64,000 nucleotides of DNA, taken from the NCBI GenBank assembly GCA_938743325.2, contig OW568880.1:124001-188000 (forward strand), read 5' to 3'. The stretch comes from Pycnococcus provasolii. Lineage: Eukaryota; Chlorophyta; Pseudoscourfieldiophyceae; Pseudoscourfieldiales; Pycnococcaceae. Positions 18,717-28,486 of this stretch are shown one piece after another. A program made the translations under genes and the position numbers. Within the stretch, counting starts at the first letter, position 1; each line of letters opens with the position of its first letter. Under the pieces are notes generated by a model. It was not told the origin of the DNA, did no database searches, and saw only the letters and a list, made by a program, of their open reading frames with translations.

Positions 18717-21644
18717 TTAATAATTAGTCTGGCGATAGAAATCGCGGTTTGTGCCGCCACCGCCACCGCCTCCACGGAAAGAACGGTAAAGCCCAGCACT
18801 CACTGCCAAGATCGCAAAGAGAATCACGACAGTTGCCCAGGCACGTACGGGTGACATGACACCTGCTCTCGAACGATCGCCCTTTCTATTGTGGTGTCGC
18901 GTCGACACAGCGCCGCCGACAAAATCGCCACCATCCGTCGAATTCCGCAAGATCCCCCTCGGCAAGCCGTCGGGCCAAGTCGCACAGTTAAGCGACTCGC
19001 GAGCATACAACACCACCCTTCCACTCTCCTCACCCACGAGAACGTGATGGCCGATCCACTCCGAGCCAATTTCCACCACCTCGACGTAAGCCGTGTGCGT
19101 GCCCAGCATCATGTCATTGCCCGCGTGCTTCATTGGCTCAGGCTGATGAAATTGCAAGCCCAGAGGCGAACGAGCATCTGGCTTGCCGCGGAGGAGAAGC
19201 AGCTGCGTTTTCTGCTTCGACGACGCGCCTCGCGACCGACGTCGGGTTGCGCCTTGCGGCACCCTCGAGCGCGCGTGCGTGCCGAGCAGCAAATCGAGGT
19301 GGCCATCCAAGTCGAGGTCCACGACCACGATGGAAATGCGCCCTAAGCTTCCCGGGAAGAGGGCGGATGCAGTACCAATGGGATCGCCGTTGACCAGCTT
19401 AAGTCGCCCACCGTCAGTCACGTGCACATCGCCGTGCCGGTAGTAAACACGCAGGTGGTCGTTTGGATCTAAGCTGACAAACCCGGCTGGCATGCGTGAC
19501 GTCGGTGCAAATGTGCCAGGTTGCACGCGCCAAGCTCCTCGGTGTGTGGCGCCCTCCCCATCGCGCAGTACCGCGGGGCGGCGAAACGCCATTCCCCCGC
19601 TAGGATGCCGTGATGCCGGAACGCCCAGGAACAGAACGTGGCGATGGCGGACGTCCGTGGCGACGAGGTCCAGCATTCCGTCACCATCCCAGTCAATCGC
19701 ACGAGGGCTCAGGTAGCCGTAGCGGTGCTCGAACGGCCCCTGCACAGGATAGTCTAGCTGATCGACATGCCGACCCGTGCACTTCGTCCTCGCATTCGCT
19801 CCGGCGTCAAGGTCACGTCGAGGGCAAAGCACCGGCTCGTCGCCGAGCACCAAAGGCAGTGGGCCGCACTCGCTTGAGAACGAAGTCGAGCGCCATGCCG
19901 CCGATACACCGCGCTGGCCATCACACTGATTCGCGGTGCTTCGCGGTGCGCCGTGCAACGCGACGAGTCGACCCTCGGAGTTGCCGCACACGACATCGAG
20001 GTACCCGTCGCCGTTGAAGTCGCCGACTGTGGGTACAGCCACGGTGCCGCAGAAGAGCGGTGCACCAGCCTCTTTCAGCGGAACGGCAGCCTCAAACGCC
20101 TTGCCACCGGCCACTGTGCGATATCCGTACATGGCACCCTCTCCACCCGCGATAAATCCCGTCGCGCGTCCGCCACGACGATTTGGGGTGGCTGTCACAT
20201 GTGGTGCGATTGTGGGATGCACGAGCAACGACGCGGGTGTGGCGGGGTTGGTGGTCACGGCGACGTGCCTTCTGACTGGCCTTGCGGCGCCGAGCATACC
20301 CTTTTTCTCCACGCGGTGCTGATCGAATGCAAAGAAGAGGCCGTGGTGCGACCCGGTGAGGATGAGATCGTCGCCGATGTGTGCTATGCCGCCGAAACCG
20401 AACGGCCTCGTCGCTCCCGCGATTGGTGCAATCGACACGTTCGCGGACGCGACGCCGAGAGGCGGTGCTGTGCCAGCGTGCAGCTGCACGCGTGGCGGCT
20501 GGCGCCCCTGCCATCTCAGCTGGCCGTCGTAAGGGCGGAAGCGCGGGTCGCGCGGTGCCACGGCAGCCTGGCCACGGCTTACCGCCACAAGCAGCTTGGT
20601 GGTGTCCACGCACGGTACCGAGACGCACTGCGTGATCCACGCACCGCTGACACGCAGCGCGCCCGTGCGTTCTGCAGAGCCTGTGACTCGAAGTACGTCG
20701 TTGCTGTCGAGCGAGACGTCCGTAGATTGGTCGAGCTCCCAGGCGTCCCAGTTGAGCTTAAATAGCGTCACGCGCAGACGGCATCGCGCCTCTTCATCAT
20801 TCTTGCTTGCTGCGCCACCTCCTCGCTTACGCGTTCGCTCGTCCCGCTCCTCCTCTTTGGCGCCGCAGTCGCGCCACGTGACAGCGGCGCGCACGCCGCC
20901 GTCTGGCACCTGCGTGATGGACGCATACACGACGAGCTTGTACGGCAGTCGTCTTCTGTTGACGTTGATTTTCAGTGCTTCAGGCTGTCGCGTCCACGTC
21001 GCGTCGATGGCATCCGTCGTTCCTTGGTTGGCGGTGTACGCGAACAGTCCTCTTGGTGCGTTAGCGGACGCGAGTCGCACGGATAGGCAGAAGAGGTACG
21101 TTTTGCTATCGTGCACGGCGGTTCCTACGGGAATCGACCACACTCCACACGACATCGGCATGCGTTTTGCATTACCACCACCACGACCACCACCAGTGTT
21201 CGTTGGAGCTGGCGCGATGGCTTTCGCCGACCACATCGGATGCGACCTTAACATGGTTGCACTCCCAGGGTCCCAGGAAGGGGTGGCTGCTGACACAGGG
21301 GCTGGCACTTCTTCCTGTGACCCTGCCCCTTCCCCATCACCGACGACGACGCCTGATGATGACAAGTCGTTCCTCTCCCCCCCATTCTCCGTCATCTTCC
21401 TCTCATCCAAGCCATCCAATCCTTTCCCAACCAGACCAACCTTCCCAACCAGTTCAGAGGCCACACCATCCCTTCCAGCCACGCCATCCCTTCCAGAAGC
21501 AGGCAAGGACGAAGCGGCCGAAGAGGACGAAGAGGCCGAGGCTGAAGCTTCACCACTCACCAATATTAAAAGGAAGAGCAGCCACGACATGGACACGGAC
21601 AGTCTCAAAAGCAAAAGCACGCCTACTCCGAGTCTCCGCGCCAT
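18717..21644 (-). CDS. FG-GAP/VCBS-repeat membrane glycoprotein, DEX1- or integrin-alpha-like
   Basis: Protein of about 975 residues from ATG 21644. The frame continues to 21977, but that extension includes translated telomere-like repeat (LTLTLT), so 21644 is the better start. It then begins with a signal peptide (VGVLLLLRLSVSMSWLLFLL). Residues ~150-900 form an extracellular domain with blade-type repeats; three have clear Ca2+-binding Asp/Asn patterns: VGDFNGDGYLDVVCGN, IDWDGDGMLDLVAT, VVDLDLDGHLDLLLGT. A single C-terminal membrane helix (WATVVILFAILAVSAGLY) and a short Gly-rich tail follow, giving type I topology. Plant DEX1 and integrin alpha chains share this plan. Adhesion or cell-surface function is inferred from architecture only. 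Confidence 0.8.
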   Translation of the reverse strand: MARRLGVGVLLLLRLSVSMSWLLFLLILVSGEASASASSSSSAASSLPASGRDGVAGRDGVASELVGKVGLVGKGLDGLDERKMTENGGERNDLSSSGVVVGDGEGAGSQEEVPAPVSAATPSWDPGSATMLRSHPMWSAKAIAPAPTNTGGGRGGGNAKRMPMSCGVWSIPVGTAVHDSKTYLFCLSVRLASANAPRGLFAYTANQGTTDAIDATWTRQPEALKINVNRRRLPYKLVVYASITQVPDGGVRAAVTWRDCGAKEEERDERTRKRGGGAASKNDEEARCRLRVTLFKLNWDAWELDQSTDVSLDSNDVLRVTGSAERTGALRVSGAWITQCVSVPCVDTTKLLVAVSRGQAAVAPRDPRFRPYDGQLRWQGRQPPRVQLHAGTAPPLGVASANVSIAPIAGATRPFGFGGIAHIGDDLILTGSHHGLFFAFDQHRVEKKGMLGAARPVRRHVAVTTNPATPASLLVHPTIAPHVTATPNRRGGRATGFIAGGEGAMYGYRTVAGGKAFEAAVPLKEAGAPLFCGTVAVPTVGDFNGDGYLDVVCGNSEGRLVALHGAPRSTANQCDGQRGVSAAWRSTSFSSECGPLPLVLGDEPVLCPRRDLDAGANARTKCTGRHVDQLDYPVQGPFEHRYGYLSPRAIDWDGDGMLDLVATDVRHRHVLFLGVPASRHPSGGMAFRRPAVLRDGEGATHRGAWRVQPGTFAPTSRMPAGFVSLDPNDHLRVYYRHGDVHVTDGGRLKLVNGDPIGTASALFPGSLGRISIVVVDLDLDGHLDLLLGTHARSRVPQGATRRRSRGASSKQKTQLLLLRGKPDARSPLGLQFHQPEPMKHAGNDMMLGTHTAYVEVVEIGSEWIGHHVLVGEESGRVVLYARESLNCATWPDGLPRGILRNSTDGGDFVGGAVSTRHHNRKGDRSRAGVMSPVRAWATVVILFAILAVSAGLYRSFRGGGGGGGTNRDFYRQTNY

Positions 21645-22471
21645 GGCGGGATCGGGATCGGGCAAAAGCGGGAAGATGGGCCACAACCTCAAGGGCAAGG
21701 CCCAAGGGGGGAGGGCGGCAACACCCCCCCGGGTTAGGGTTAGGGTTAGGGTTACCCGTTTACTGGGCCAAGGGCGTATCCCCCTCCCCTCACTAGGTTG
21801 CCAGGCAACCAGGGGGGTGGTCCTCTTTGTCATTACTCTCTGCCTCAGAGGCGTCCTTCTCCCTCTTCTGCGTTGTGCCCTGGCTCTTCTTCTGTGTTTC
21901 CCCTTTCCACCGCCCTTGCTTGGGGCCCACCCACCCACGCCCAACAATACTGTAGGCCAACAACAACATTTTACCAACTAAGGTAGCTCGAACTCGTGCT
22001 GTCTCGTGCTTGTCTCGTGGGAGTGACTGCGTGTTTGATAATTGCAAAGGGGGGCCCTTTGCACCCGGGTCCCTTTTTTCCCAATAAAGTTTAAGGTTGT
22101 TGGGCCCCGCAATTGGGTTTTCCGGGTACTGTAAACGGCCGGGATCCCAGAATGGCAGAATGACTTTATAAGCGGATGCAACTTTAAGATGCAACCCCAA
22201 TAAGGTACGGCCTAACCTTAATAAGAGGCAGGGATAGTAATTAAGAGGCCTAATGGCGTTGGGGAATCTTCGGCCGAATGCATTGGGCAGGGGAAAGGAC
22301 CAGGGAACTGCTTTGGTTTGGACAACCTCGCGATTAGGTCGGGGAAGGAACTGGTTTCCCCTCAGGGCTTCCCATCACCGGCAACGTTCCCCGGGCGTTT
22401 TCCCCATCACTCCGGCCCATCACTCCCCATCACTCCCTCGTGGCCTCTTAACTTGTTTGCGAGACCTTCCC
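21645..22471. other. Divergent promoter space with a telomere-like tract
   Basis: About 830 bp between the FG-GAP gene and the next plus-strand gene. GGGTTAGGGTTAGGGTTAGGG lies at about 21734-21757, 90-110 bp upstream of the FG-GAP start. The rest holds a run near 22050-22090 with GGGGGGCCC and CCCTTTTTT, and CGGGATCCC at 22140. A TAAG-rich patch lies near 22195-22240. The longer open frames here are extensions of the flanking genes and have low-complexity composition. Confidence 0.55.
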
Positions 22472-24508
22472 ATGGCGTCGACGCCTGCCTCGGCATCACT
22501 GGCACACAACCTTAAGGCCTCTGATAACTCCTCGTCAGATGTTTCGGGTGCGTTCTCCGTCGCGCGCGTCTCTGCGCACTCCTTGCAGTCCTCCTCCTTA
22601 CCCCCAGGGTTAGGCTCGGCGCCTACCACGCCCAAAGCCTCTTTAAAACAACCCTTGACGCCTGGGGGGGCGCGAGGAGTTGCCGGAGGGGGTGGGGAAC
22701 TTGACAATCTTGGGGTCTCGCAAACGCCGGGGGGACAAAGAGGAGCGGGTATCGTCGGACGCAGCGAGTCGCGCCTGGGAAAGTTTGCGGAAGCGCAAGA
22801 AGTTGCCAAGACGCTTGGAGCGCAGGCGGCGCAAGACAAGGCGAGGCGCATCGCGCAACAACAAAAGCAAAAGCGCGAAGCGAGCGAGCCGGCGCCGGAA
22901 GAAGTGCTCGGTGAACTCGAGAGAAACGTCGAAGTCCTGCGGGCGCGCCTCGACCGACTCGTGCGCGCAAACGAAAGCAAGGTGTCCGACCTCGCGCGAA
23001 GCCAGGACAAACTCAACGACGTGGAGACGTCGCTCAGCGGCATGGCTGACCTCACGTCCGAAATATCCATGGCGTCGATAAGCACAGCCAGCGGTGACCT
23101 CACCGCACCAGTCGCGCTGAGCATCGGCGAGTCGGCATTCGACTTCGACGACACCGCCTTCAACTTGCCAGCCGGGGCGACGCCCGCGGAGAAGGAGGCG
23201 CACATACGCGAGCTATTCAACAAGCTTGAGAAGGCGGGATGGAAACTGCGCGAGAGCGCCGCCATCAACAACACGTACAAGCAGATGCTGACCCGCATCG
23301 AGCGGCAGTGCCTCGACATGCCGCAGAACGCGGCGTGGCTCGAGAGCGAGCTCGCGCGCGTGTCGAACGAAAGCCTCAAGGCTGACCAGGACATGCACCG
23401 CGCGACGCACATGCGCGATCAGGCAAAGCGCGACATCGCGGTGATCAACACTGCCATCTTGGAGGGACGCGTCGAGTGGACCGCGCTCATTCAGGGGCGA
23501 AAGGACAAGCTGCAGGAGGTTAAGCAAATGAACGCGGATGCCGCGAAGCGCCACAAGAGGTCGCAGCTGCTTTTGGCAAAGGCGACGGGCGACATGACGA
23601 AGAAGGACGAACTCGTCGCCAAGTCGAAGCACATCGCGAGGCATCTCGAAAGATCAAAGTCGGGACACGACAAGGTTGGCGCTGCCCAGGATCTGATGCG
23701 CATGGAGGAAATGTTCCACAAAATTCGCATGATGACGGGCGAGGAGGACCTCGACGCCATCGTGGACGGAATCATCAACACGGGCAGCCTCACCGACAGG
23801 CTGAACAACAGCGTGAGCCGCCTGAGCAAGGAAGTCAAGGATAGAAAGAGCAAGCTCGCGCAGGCGGAGAACGACTTCATGGATCTGCGTCTAATGGGCG
23901 ACAGCTTTGCGATGGCTCGCCAGCAGGTTGATGTGGTGGACGAAAAACTCGACGAGACGATGCGCGAGAACGTGAGCGCAAAGTTTAACTTCGAGAAGAA
24001 GCAAACAATTCTCGTTCAGGCGAAAATTGGCATGGAAGGAACACTAGAGCGCATTGACGCTGTCAGCAACAAGAAGTCGGCATTCACGGAAGGTAATCCG
24101 CCGCCGGAATCTGCGCAGAGCGTCGAGGTGCTCTTGAAGCTTATGGAGTCGCGGCTTGGTTCATTGACGGACGTGCTGAACAGTGCCAAGGGGGTCGAGT
24201 CTGCTGCACCTGCTGCTGCTCATACCGATGCGAACGCCGACGAGGATCTGCCCACGTCGGCGCCAGTTGAAGAAGTCGAGGGTGCTGGCGGCGCAGGTGG
24301 CGTGGAGGATACAAAGGACACTTCGCCGTCGAGTGTTCCTACACAGAACATTGTGATCAACCCATACAGTCCCACACGCCGGTGGGGAGTCCTTGACAGG
24401 AATGATCTCCTGAATGAACACGACGAGGATTCCGACGATAGTGGTACTGACGAGGACGAAAGCTATGAACAACCTCTATCTCGAAAGGTTGTCAAAGGAT
24501 CTGGATAG
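22472..24508 (+). CDS. Coiled-coil protein, probable outer-dynein-arm docking/CCDC family
   Basis: Protein of 678 residues from ATG 22472; the frame is open back to 22253 but with unlikely composition. Residues 1-100 are Ser/Pro/Gly-rich. From ~110 to ~560 the protein is coiled coil, with blocks such as LFNKLEKAGWKLRESAAINN and YKQMLTRIERQC, and a conserved-looking motif EEMFHKIRMMTGEEDLDAIV. The last motif resembles EAFRKIKDATGVSD-type sequences of the CCDC151 (ODA10)/CCDC63/CCDC114 docking-complex proteins, which attach outer dynein arms to axonemal doublets. The C-terminus is acidic and disordered. Assignment to that group is inference from pattern. It is convergent with the next gene with only 24 bp between stops. 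Confidence 0.65.
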   Translation: MASTPASASLAHNLKASDNSSSDVSGAFSVARVSAHSLQSSSLPPGLGSAPTTPKASLKQPLTPGGARGVAGGGGELDNLGVSQTPGGQRGAGIVGRSESRLGKFAEAQEVAKTLGAQAAQDKARRIAQQQKQKREASEPAPEEVLGELERNVEVLRARLDRLVRANESKVSDLARSQDKLNDVETSLSGMADLTSEISMASISTASGDLTAPVALSIGESAFDFDDTAFNLPAGATPAEKEAHIRELFNKLEKAGWKLRESAAINNTYKQMLTRIERQCLDMPQNAAWLESELARVSNESLKADQDMHRATHMRDQAKRDIAVINTAILEGRVEWTALIQGRKDKLQEVKQMNADAAKRHKRSQLLLAKATGDMTKKDELVAKSKHIARHLERSKSGHDKVGAAQDLMRMEEMFHKIRMMTGEEDLDAIVDGIINTGSLTDRLNNSVSRLSKEVKDRKSKLAQAENDFMDLRLMGDSFAMARQQVDVVDEKLDETMRENVSAKFNFEKKQTILVQAKIGMEGTLERIDAVSNKKSAFTEGNPPPESAQSVEVLLKLMESRLGSLTDVLNSAKGVESAAPAAAHTDANADEDLPTSAPVEEVEGAGGAGGVEDTKDTSPSSVPTQNIVINPYSPTRRWGVLDRNDLLNEHDEDSDDSGTDEDESYEQPLSRKVVKGSG

Positions 24509-24532
24509 TAATGTTACTTTCTTCACATTCGT

Positions 24533-27500
24533 TCATTTGAAAGGAGCTTGATTTCGCCTCTTCCCCTTCTTCTTCTTCGGGAACACCTCGCCACTATTCC
24601 CGATACCTTCATGCGCCATCCTCTCCTTTGCTTGCTGGTATTCTGGCGACGTTGCTTTCGTTGAATCATCACCTTGCTCTGATTTGACAAAACTTGTAGC
24701 TTGACTTATGATTGCACCCGTTGCCTCGGTAATGGTCGAATTATCATATTCTTTCTGATGTTCCGGAGCCTGCTCTTTCTCCTCAATGACAGCCTTAACC
24801 TTCGAGCGAAGGTTGTCCTTTTGCAGATGCGCTTGGAGAAAGTTTATAAGTACTGTCAACGCTTTCGAAGCGGCTTCCAGATCTTCTCTCCTTAAATTTT
24901 GTATGAGGTTGCGGATTGAACGCAGCGACCGATACGCAATCGGGTAGTACGGATTGCTTTCGTCGACTTCCGCTGGACAGTGCAAATTCTCGTATTTTTG
25001 CAATAATGAGCTAGCTGGCCTGCGCCCGAGTTTTCTCAGGCGATTCACGATACTGCTCCAAACGATCTGTTGCTGAGTCGGTGCATCCATCCAGGCGTGG
25101 GGCACAACTGTCGTACCGGCATCTTCGACGTACACGTCACTCTCATCCGGGAGATTTTGGAAGAGGCTGTGGTCTCGTGGTTCCAGGAGCATAAATAGCG
25201 AACATACCGTACGAATCACAATCTCGGGGGCCTTTTTGTAACCGCGCATTTCCTTCAGTGCATCGTCTAGAATACTAGATGACTGGAAACGCCGTAGTTG
25301 TACGTCAATCCACATCTGATTATGCACCGCTTCCAGTACGCATGTATCAAAGCGAGGAGGTTCCTGTGACAATTGTACGTCATCCTGAGACGAGTCCGCA
25401 CTCTGCGACACTTCCGTTCCATGAGTCGCGTCTGTACTCTGGGACGAGTCCGCACTCTGCGACACCGCCTCGATGTGCTTTGCTGCTTCACTCTGCAATA
25501 TCGCCTCTTGCTGACTGCTCCTTGTGCTCTTCGCAGCTTCCTTGTACAGCTCGACGAATTCATTTAACCACCTCATTTTATTCGCATCAATACTTTCGAT
25601 CGCGTGCTTGAAATCTATAGACTGCGCGCCCACGTTTTCCAATCCGGTTGCGATGATAGCGCAAACAATAGGCAATTTCCCACCCTCTTCGTCCTTTTCG
25701 GAAACCTCTACGACGATGGGAATGAAGATGACGTCGTCACCCTCAGCATTTTTGCATGCAGTCAAATTGCCAGACGTGTACGCGGTGATGAGAGCGGGGG
25801 AATCTTCAAATCTCTCAACCACAGCTCCCAAGCAACCTTGATCCTTTCGTGCATAGACACACATGGGTGCCGCAAGCTGCTCCTCTACTCCATTGTCAAG
25901 CTTGAAAGTGGCGGTGCGTCCCGTGGGTTTCCACAGAAGGATATTTGGATGCACGTCCTTCGGCATTGCACTGGCTTGGTGAATCAGTTCGCCTATGTAC
26001 GGGTCGCCGCCACGCGCCGAGGTGGCGCACGCGTACATCCGCTGAAATAATATCGCTGCATTCGCCAAAAAGCAGGGACCGGTGTCTACACCTGAGCCAG
26101 AAGCTCCGATACGTGTGTCCGCATGTGAGCGAAGTTCCTCCAAGCTTGCCTGCAACGTCTGATTCTCTGCCAAGTACTTGTCGCGCTGCTGGAGAACCTC
26201 CTCGTCAGCATTCGCCTCTGCGTTCAATAACATTTGCTTCGTGCCCGCGAGTGCCGCCTCCAACTCGGGGTTGGCATTCACCTCAATGCGCACAACCACC
26301 TGATCCGATGCTTGCTCAGCGATCGTTGCTGCTTGTTGTGCTAGTGCTTCCGCGGAAGCTTGTGCTTCCGCACGAAGTCTTTCCAACTCAGCCTCGAGTA
26401 CGGCAGAACGCTGCTTGATCTCCTCGATCAACAGCGTTTGTTCCTCCATTTTTTTTCTACGTTCCTCCTCCTCTTCCAAGCTTTTAGCAGCACGATTGTC
26501 AGCATCAATCGCATCTTGGTAGCTCTGGCTTGCCTTGAGAGAAAGTCGGGTACGCTCTTCACGCTCTAATTCGAGTTCCTTGTGCGCTTTCTTGAGCATC
26601 TCACCCAAGTGTGAGATCTGGTTCTTTTGGTTTTGATTCACGCTGTCCATGGATCCATTCTTTTGCATCTGGCCATCATAGGAAAGTTGCATGCTTTTGA
26701 GGCTGACACGGAGCTGCATTGCGACGTTTTTGCTATCTTTAAGCTGGGCGCGCAATTCTGCGATGGTCTCATCTCTACTGGCCACCTCGCTCTCTAAATC
26801 TTGCGACCTTATCCGCTCCGCTTCAAAACGTTGCTTCCACACCTCAAGTTCAGCAGTCACCGCATTGTACTTATCTCGCTCCTTTGCTTGCTTGTTCAGC
26901 AGCTTGTTCAACTCTCGCTTAAATTCCTGGCGCTCCCTTCCGAAGCTTTTTTCGAGATCTCGCACCACAAGCTTGTTGTCCATCGACTGAGACTCGATGA
27001 CGGACTTCTTCACCGCCTCAACGTTTTGATTTTCATACGTGAGTCTTTTGATTTCCAATTCCTGTGCCTCCGCGGCCTTCTTGTGCTCCTCGATTTCATT
27101 CTGGAGCTCTTGGCGCTGCTCCTTGCACGTTGCATCGACGTCTCGTAGACCGTCCATCAGCACACGCAGAAGACCGCCTTGCAGGCGCACGAGTGAGACT
27201 GCATCCTCGCGAGCGCGGGGGGCGAGCTGTGAGACGTAAGTGCACAGGCGAAAGAGGTCCATGCGCACAATCTCGCTTTCGTCTCGTCCGGCGAGTGGCG
27301 GGACGGTTCCCATTTCGCGATGGTGCTCCCAGACAGCGCGGCTGCGCATACCCTCTGGCGCTTCTGCCCACCCTCCGGCAGCGGTGTGCATGCCAAGGTG
27401 GCCGTCCAGGCTTGCGATGTGGACTCGGTCGTACAGCTCTTGGATGAAGTCGGGTGGGTTGCTGACCGCAAGGCTCATGAGCGGTCTGTGCGGGTCTGTG

Positions 27501-28486
27501 CGGGTTGATTCGACGCGCACTGGCAGCAGCGGTGACCACATGAGCTCATCGGGCTGCAGGACGCGAACGTCAAAGTGCATGTACAGCCACGGGCCCGCGG
27601 CGGTGGATGGGAGTGGCTGCTGATGCTGCTGCATCCGTCGCTGCTTCTCATCCGGCGCGTCGACGATTTCGTCAGCTCCCATTCCACCGAAGCTTCTCGG
27701 CTGAACGGCGCGCTGAATTTGCTTGTCGTCGAAGTAGTAGCGCGTCCATCCTGTTGGCGCCGCCTGCACTCCGATGGAGACTCCTGACGTTGGCAAGATG
27801 ATGCGCTGCGACGGTTTGGTAGCGGCGAGCGAAGCTGTGTACGTTGCGATACTTTGCGCGATTGGCATTTTGAGCGATTCGTTGGCATAGTCGTCGTCGT
27901 CGTCGTCGCGGCCGCCGCCGTTGTTGGCGCCTTCTTGAGTCGTTTGCACGAACGTCGCCGTTGCTGTCGCCGTGGATGGACTTGCGTGTCCCTGGACGAC
28001 GCGTGCCTCTCCAGCGACGACTACGCCTGACATCATGCGACTGCGGTATCCCTTGCGTTCGCGCGGTGCCGTCGCAGCTACCACCTGCACGCGTGCCATT
28101 TTGACAGCCTCAGCTGCCGCCTCTCCCGACATCTGCGCGACGAGTCGTTCGTGGTATCTCCTCCTTCCTCTCACTCCGGGTGAGGCGAGGCTTCTCGGCG
28201 ACAGCACGGTGTCTGTCGACAGTCCCGCGTGTGGTCTACTTTGTGGTCGGTTTTGGTTGGTGTTGTGACTGCTTTCTTGTTGCTTTGTCGTCGTCGTCGT
28301 CGTCGCAGCTTTGGTGGAACTTGCGTGTCCCCTTGGACTCTGGTGGACGGGTGGCAGCACGACGGAGCTTGCCGCGACACGAGCGGGCAGAGGTGCAGCC
28401 TGTACAGCATCCTGAGGAGGAGGAGGAGTTGGCTTGGGTGCGGCATTAGTTGTCATGACGATGTTGTATGATGTTGACGGCCACAT
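24533..28486 (-). CDS. Large coiled-coil protein with GAF-like region and dynein-stalk-like C-terminus
   Basis: Protein of 1,317 residues (ATG 28486; a second ATG at 28456). Residues 1-250 are low-complexity. About 250-420 is a mixed domain with WLYMHFDVRVLQPDELMWSP and a VESTRTDPHRPLMSLAVSNP block. About 420-790 is a long coiled coil. About 798-985 is a globular alpha/beta stretch whose strands (ILLWKPTGRTATFKL, DDVIFIPIVVEV, LPIVCAIIAT) suggest a divergent GAF-like fold. After a Ser/Gln linker, residues ~1076-1226 (ALKEMRGYKKAPEIVIRTVC, SSIVNRLRKLGRRPASSLLQ) resemble the stalk and microtubule-binding region of dynein heavy chains. No AAA+ motor is present. A ciliary role is suggested but not shown. 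Confidence 0.6.
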   Translation of the reverse strand: MWPSTSYNIVMTTNAAPKPTPPPPQDAVQAAPLPARVAASSVVLPPVHQSPRGHASSTKAATTTTTTKQQESSHNTNQNRPQSRPHAGLSTDTVLSPRSLASPGVRGRRRYHERLVAQMSGEAAAEAVKMARVQVVAATAPRERKGYRSRMMSGVVVAGEARVVQGHASPSTATATATFVQTTQEGANNGGGRDDDDDDYANESLKMPIAQSIATYTASLAATKPSQRIILPTSGVSIGVQAAPTGWTRYYFDDKQIQRAVQPRSFGGMGADEIVDAPDEKQRRMQQHQQPLPSTAAGPWLYMHFDVRVLQPDELMWSPLLPVRVESTRTDPHRPLMSLAVSNPPDFIQELYDRVHIASLDGHLGMHTAAGGWAEAPEGMRSRAVWEHHREMGTVPPLAGRDESEIVRMDLFRLCTYVSQLAPRAREDAVSLVRLQGGLLRVLMDGLRDVDATCKEQRQELQNEIEEHKKAAEAQELEIKRLTYENQNVEAVKKSVIESQSMDNKLVVRDLEKSFGRERQEFKRELNKLLNKQAKERDKYNAVTAELEVWKQRFEAERIRSQDLESEVASRDETIAELRAQLKDSKNVAMQLRVSLKSMQLSYDGQMQKNGSMDSVNQNQKNQISHLGEMLKKAHKELELEREERTRLSLKASQSYQDAIDADNRAAKSLEEEEERRKKMEEQTLLIEEIKQRSAVLEAELERLRAEAQASAEALAQQAATIAEQASDQVVVRIEVNANPELEAALAGTKQMLLNAEANADEEVLQQRDKYLAENQTLQASLEELRSHADTRIGASGSGVDTGPCFLANAAILFQRMYACATSARGGDPYIGELIHQASAMPKDVHPNILLWKPTGRTATFKLDNGVEEQLAAPMCVYARKDQGCLGAVVERFEDSPALITAYTSGNLTACKNAEGDDVIFIPIVVEVSEKDEEGGKLPIVCAIIATGLENVGAQSIDFKHAIESIDANKMRWLNEFVELYKEAAKSTRSSQQEAILQSEAAKHIEAVSQSADSSQSTDATHGTEVSQSADSSQDDVQLSQEPPRFDTCVLEAVHNQMWIDVQLRRFQSSSILDDALKEMRGYKKAPEIVIRTVCSLFMLLEPRDHSLFQNLPDESDVYVEDAGTTVVPHAWMDAPTQQQIVWSSIVNRLRKLGRRPASSLLQKYENLHCPAEVDESNPYYPIAYRSLRSIRNLIQNLRREDLEAASKALTVLINFLQAHLQKDNLRSKVKAVIEEKEQAPEHQKEYDNSTITEATGAIISQATSFVKSEQGDDSTKATSPEYQQAKERMAHEGIGNSGEVFPKKKKGKRRNQAPFK

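Noticed and set aside
21645-21977. N-terminal extension of the FG-GAP protein
   Set aside because: It translates the telomere-like tract and low-complexity sequence, and it would bury the signal peptide that starts at 21644.
20596-21981. 461-codon plus-strand ORF opposite the FG-GAP gene
   Set aside because: It is a shadow frame rich in Arg, Pro, Ser and Thr, antisense to a protein with clear repeat motifs and a signal peptide.
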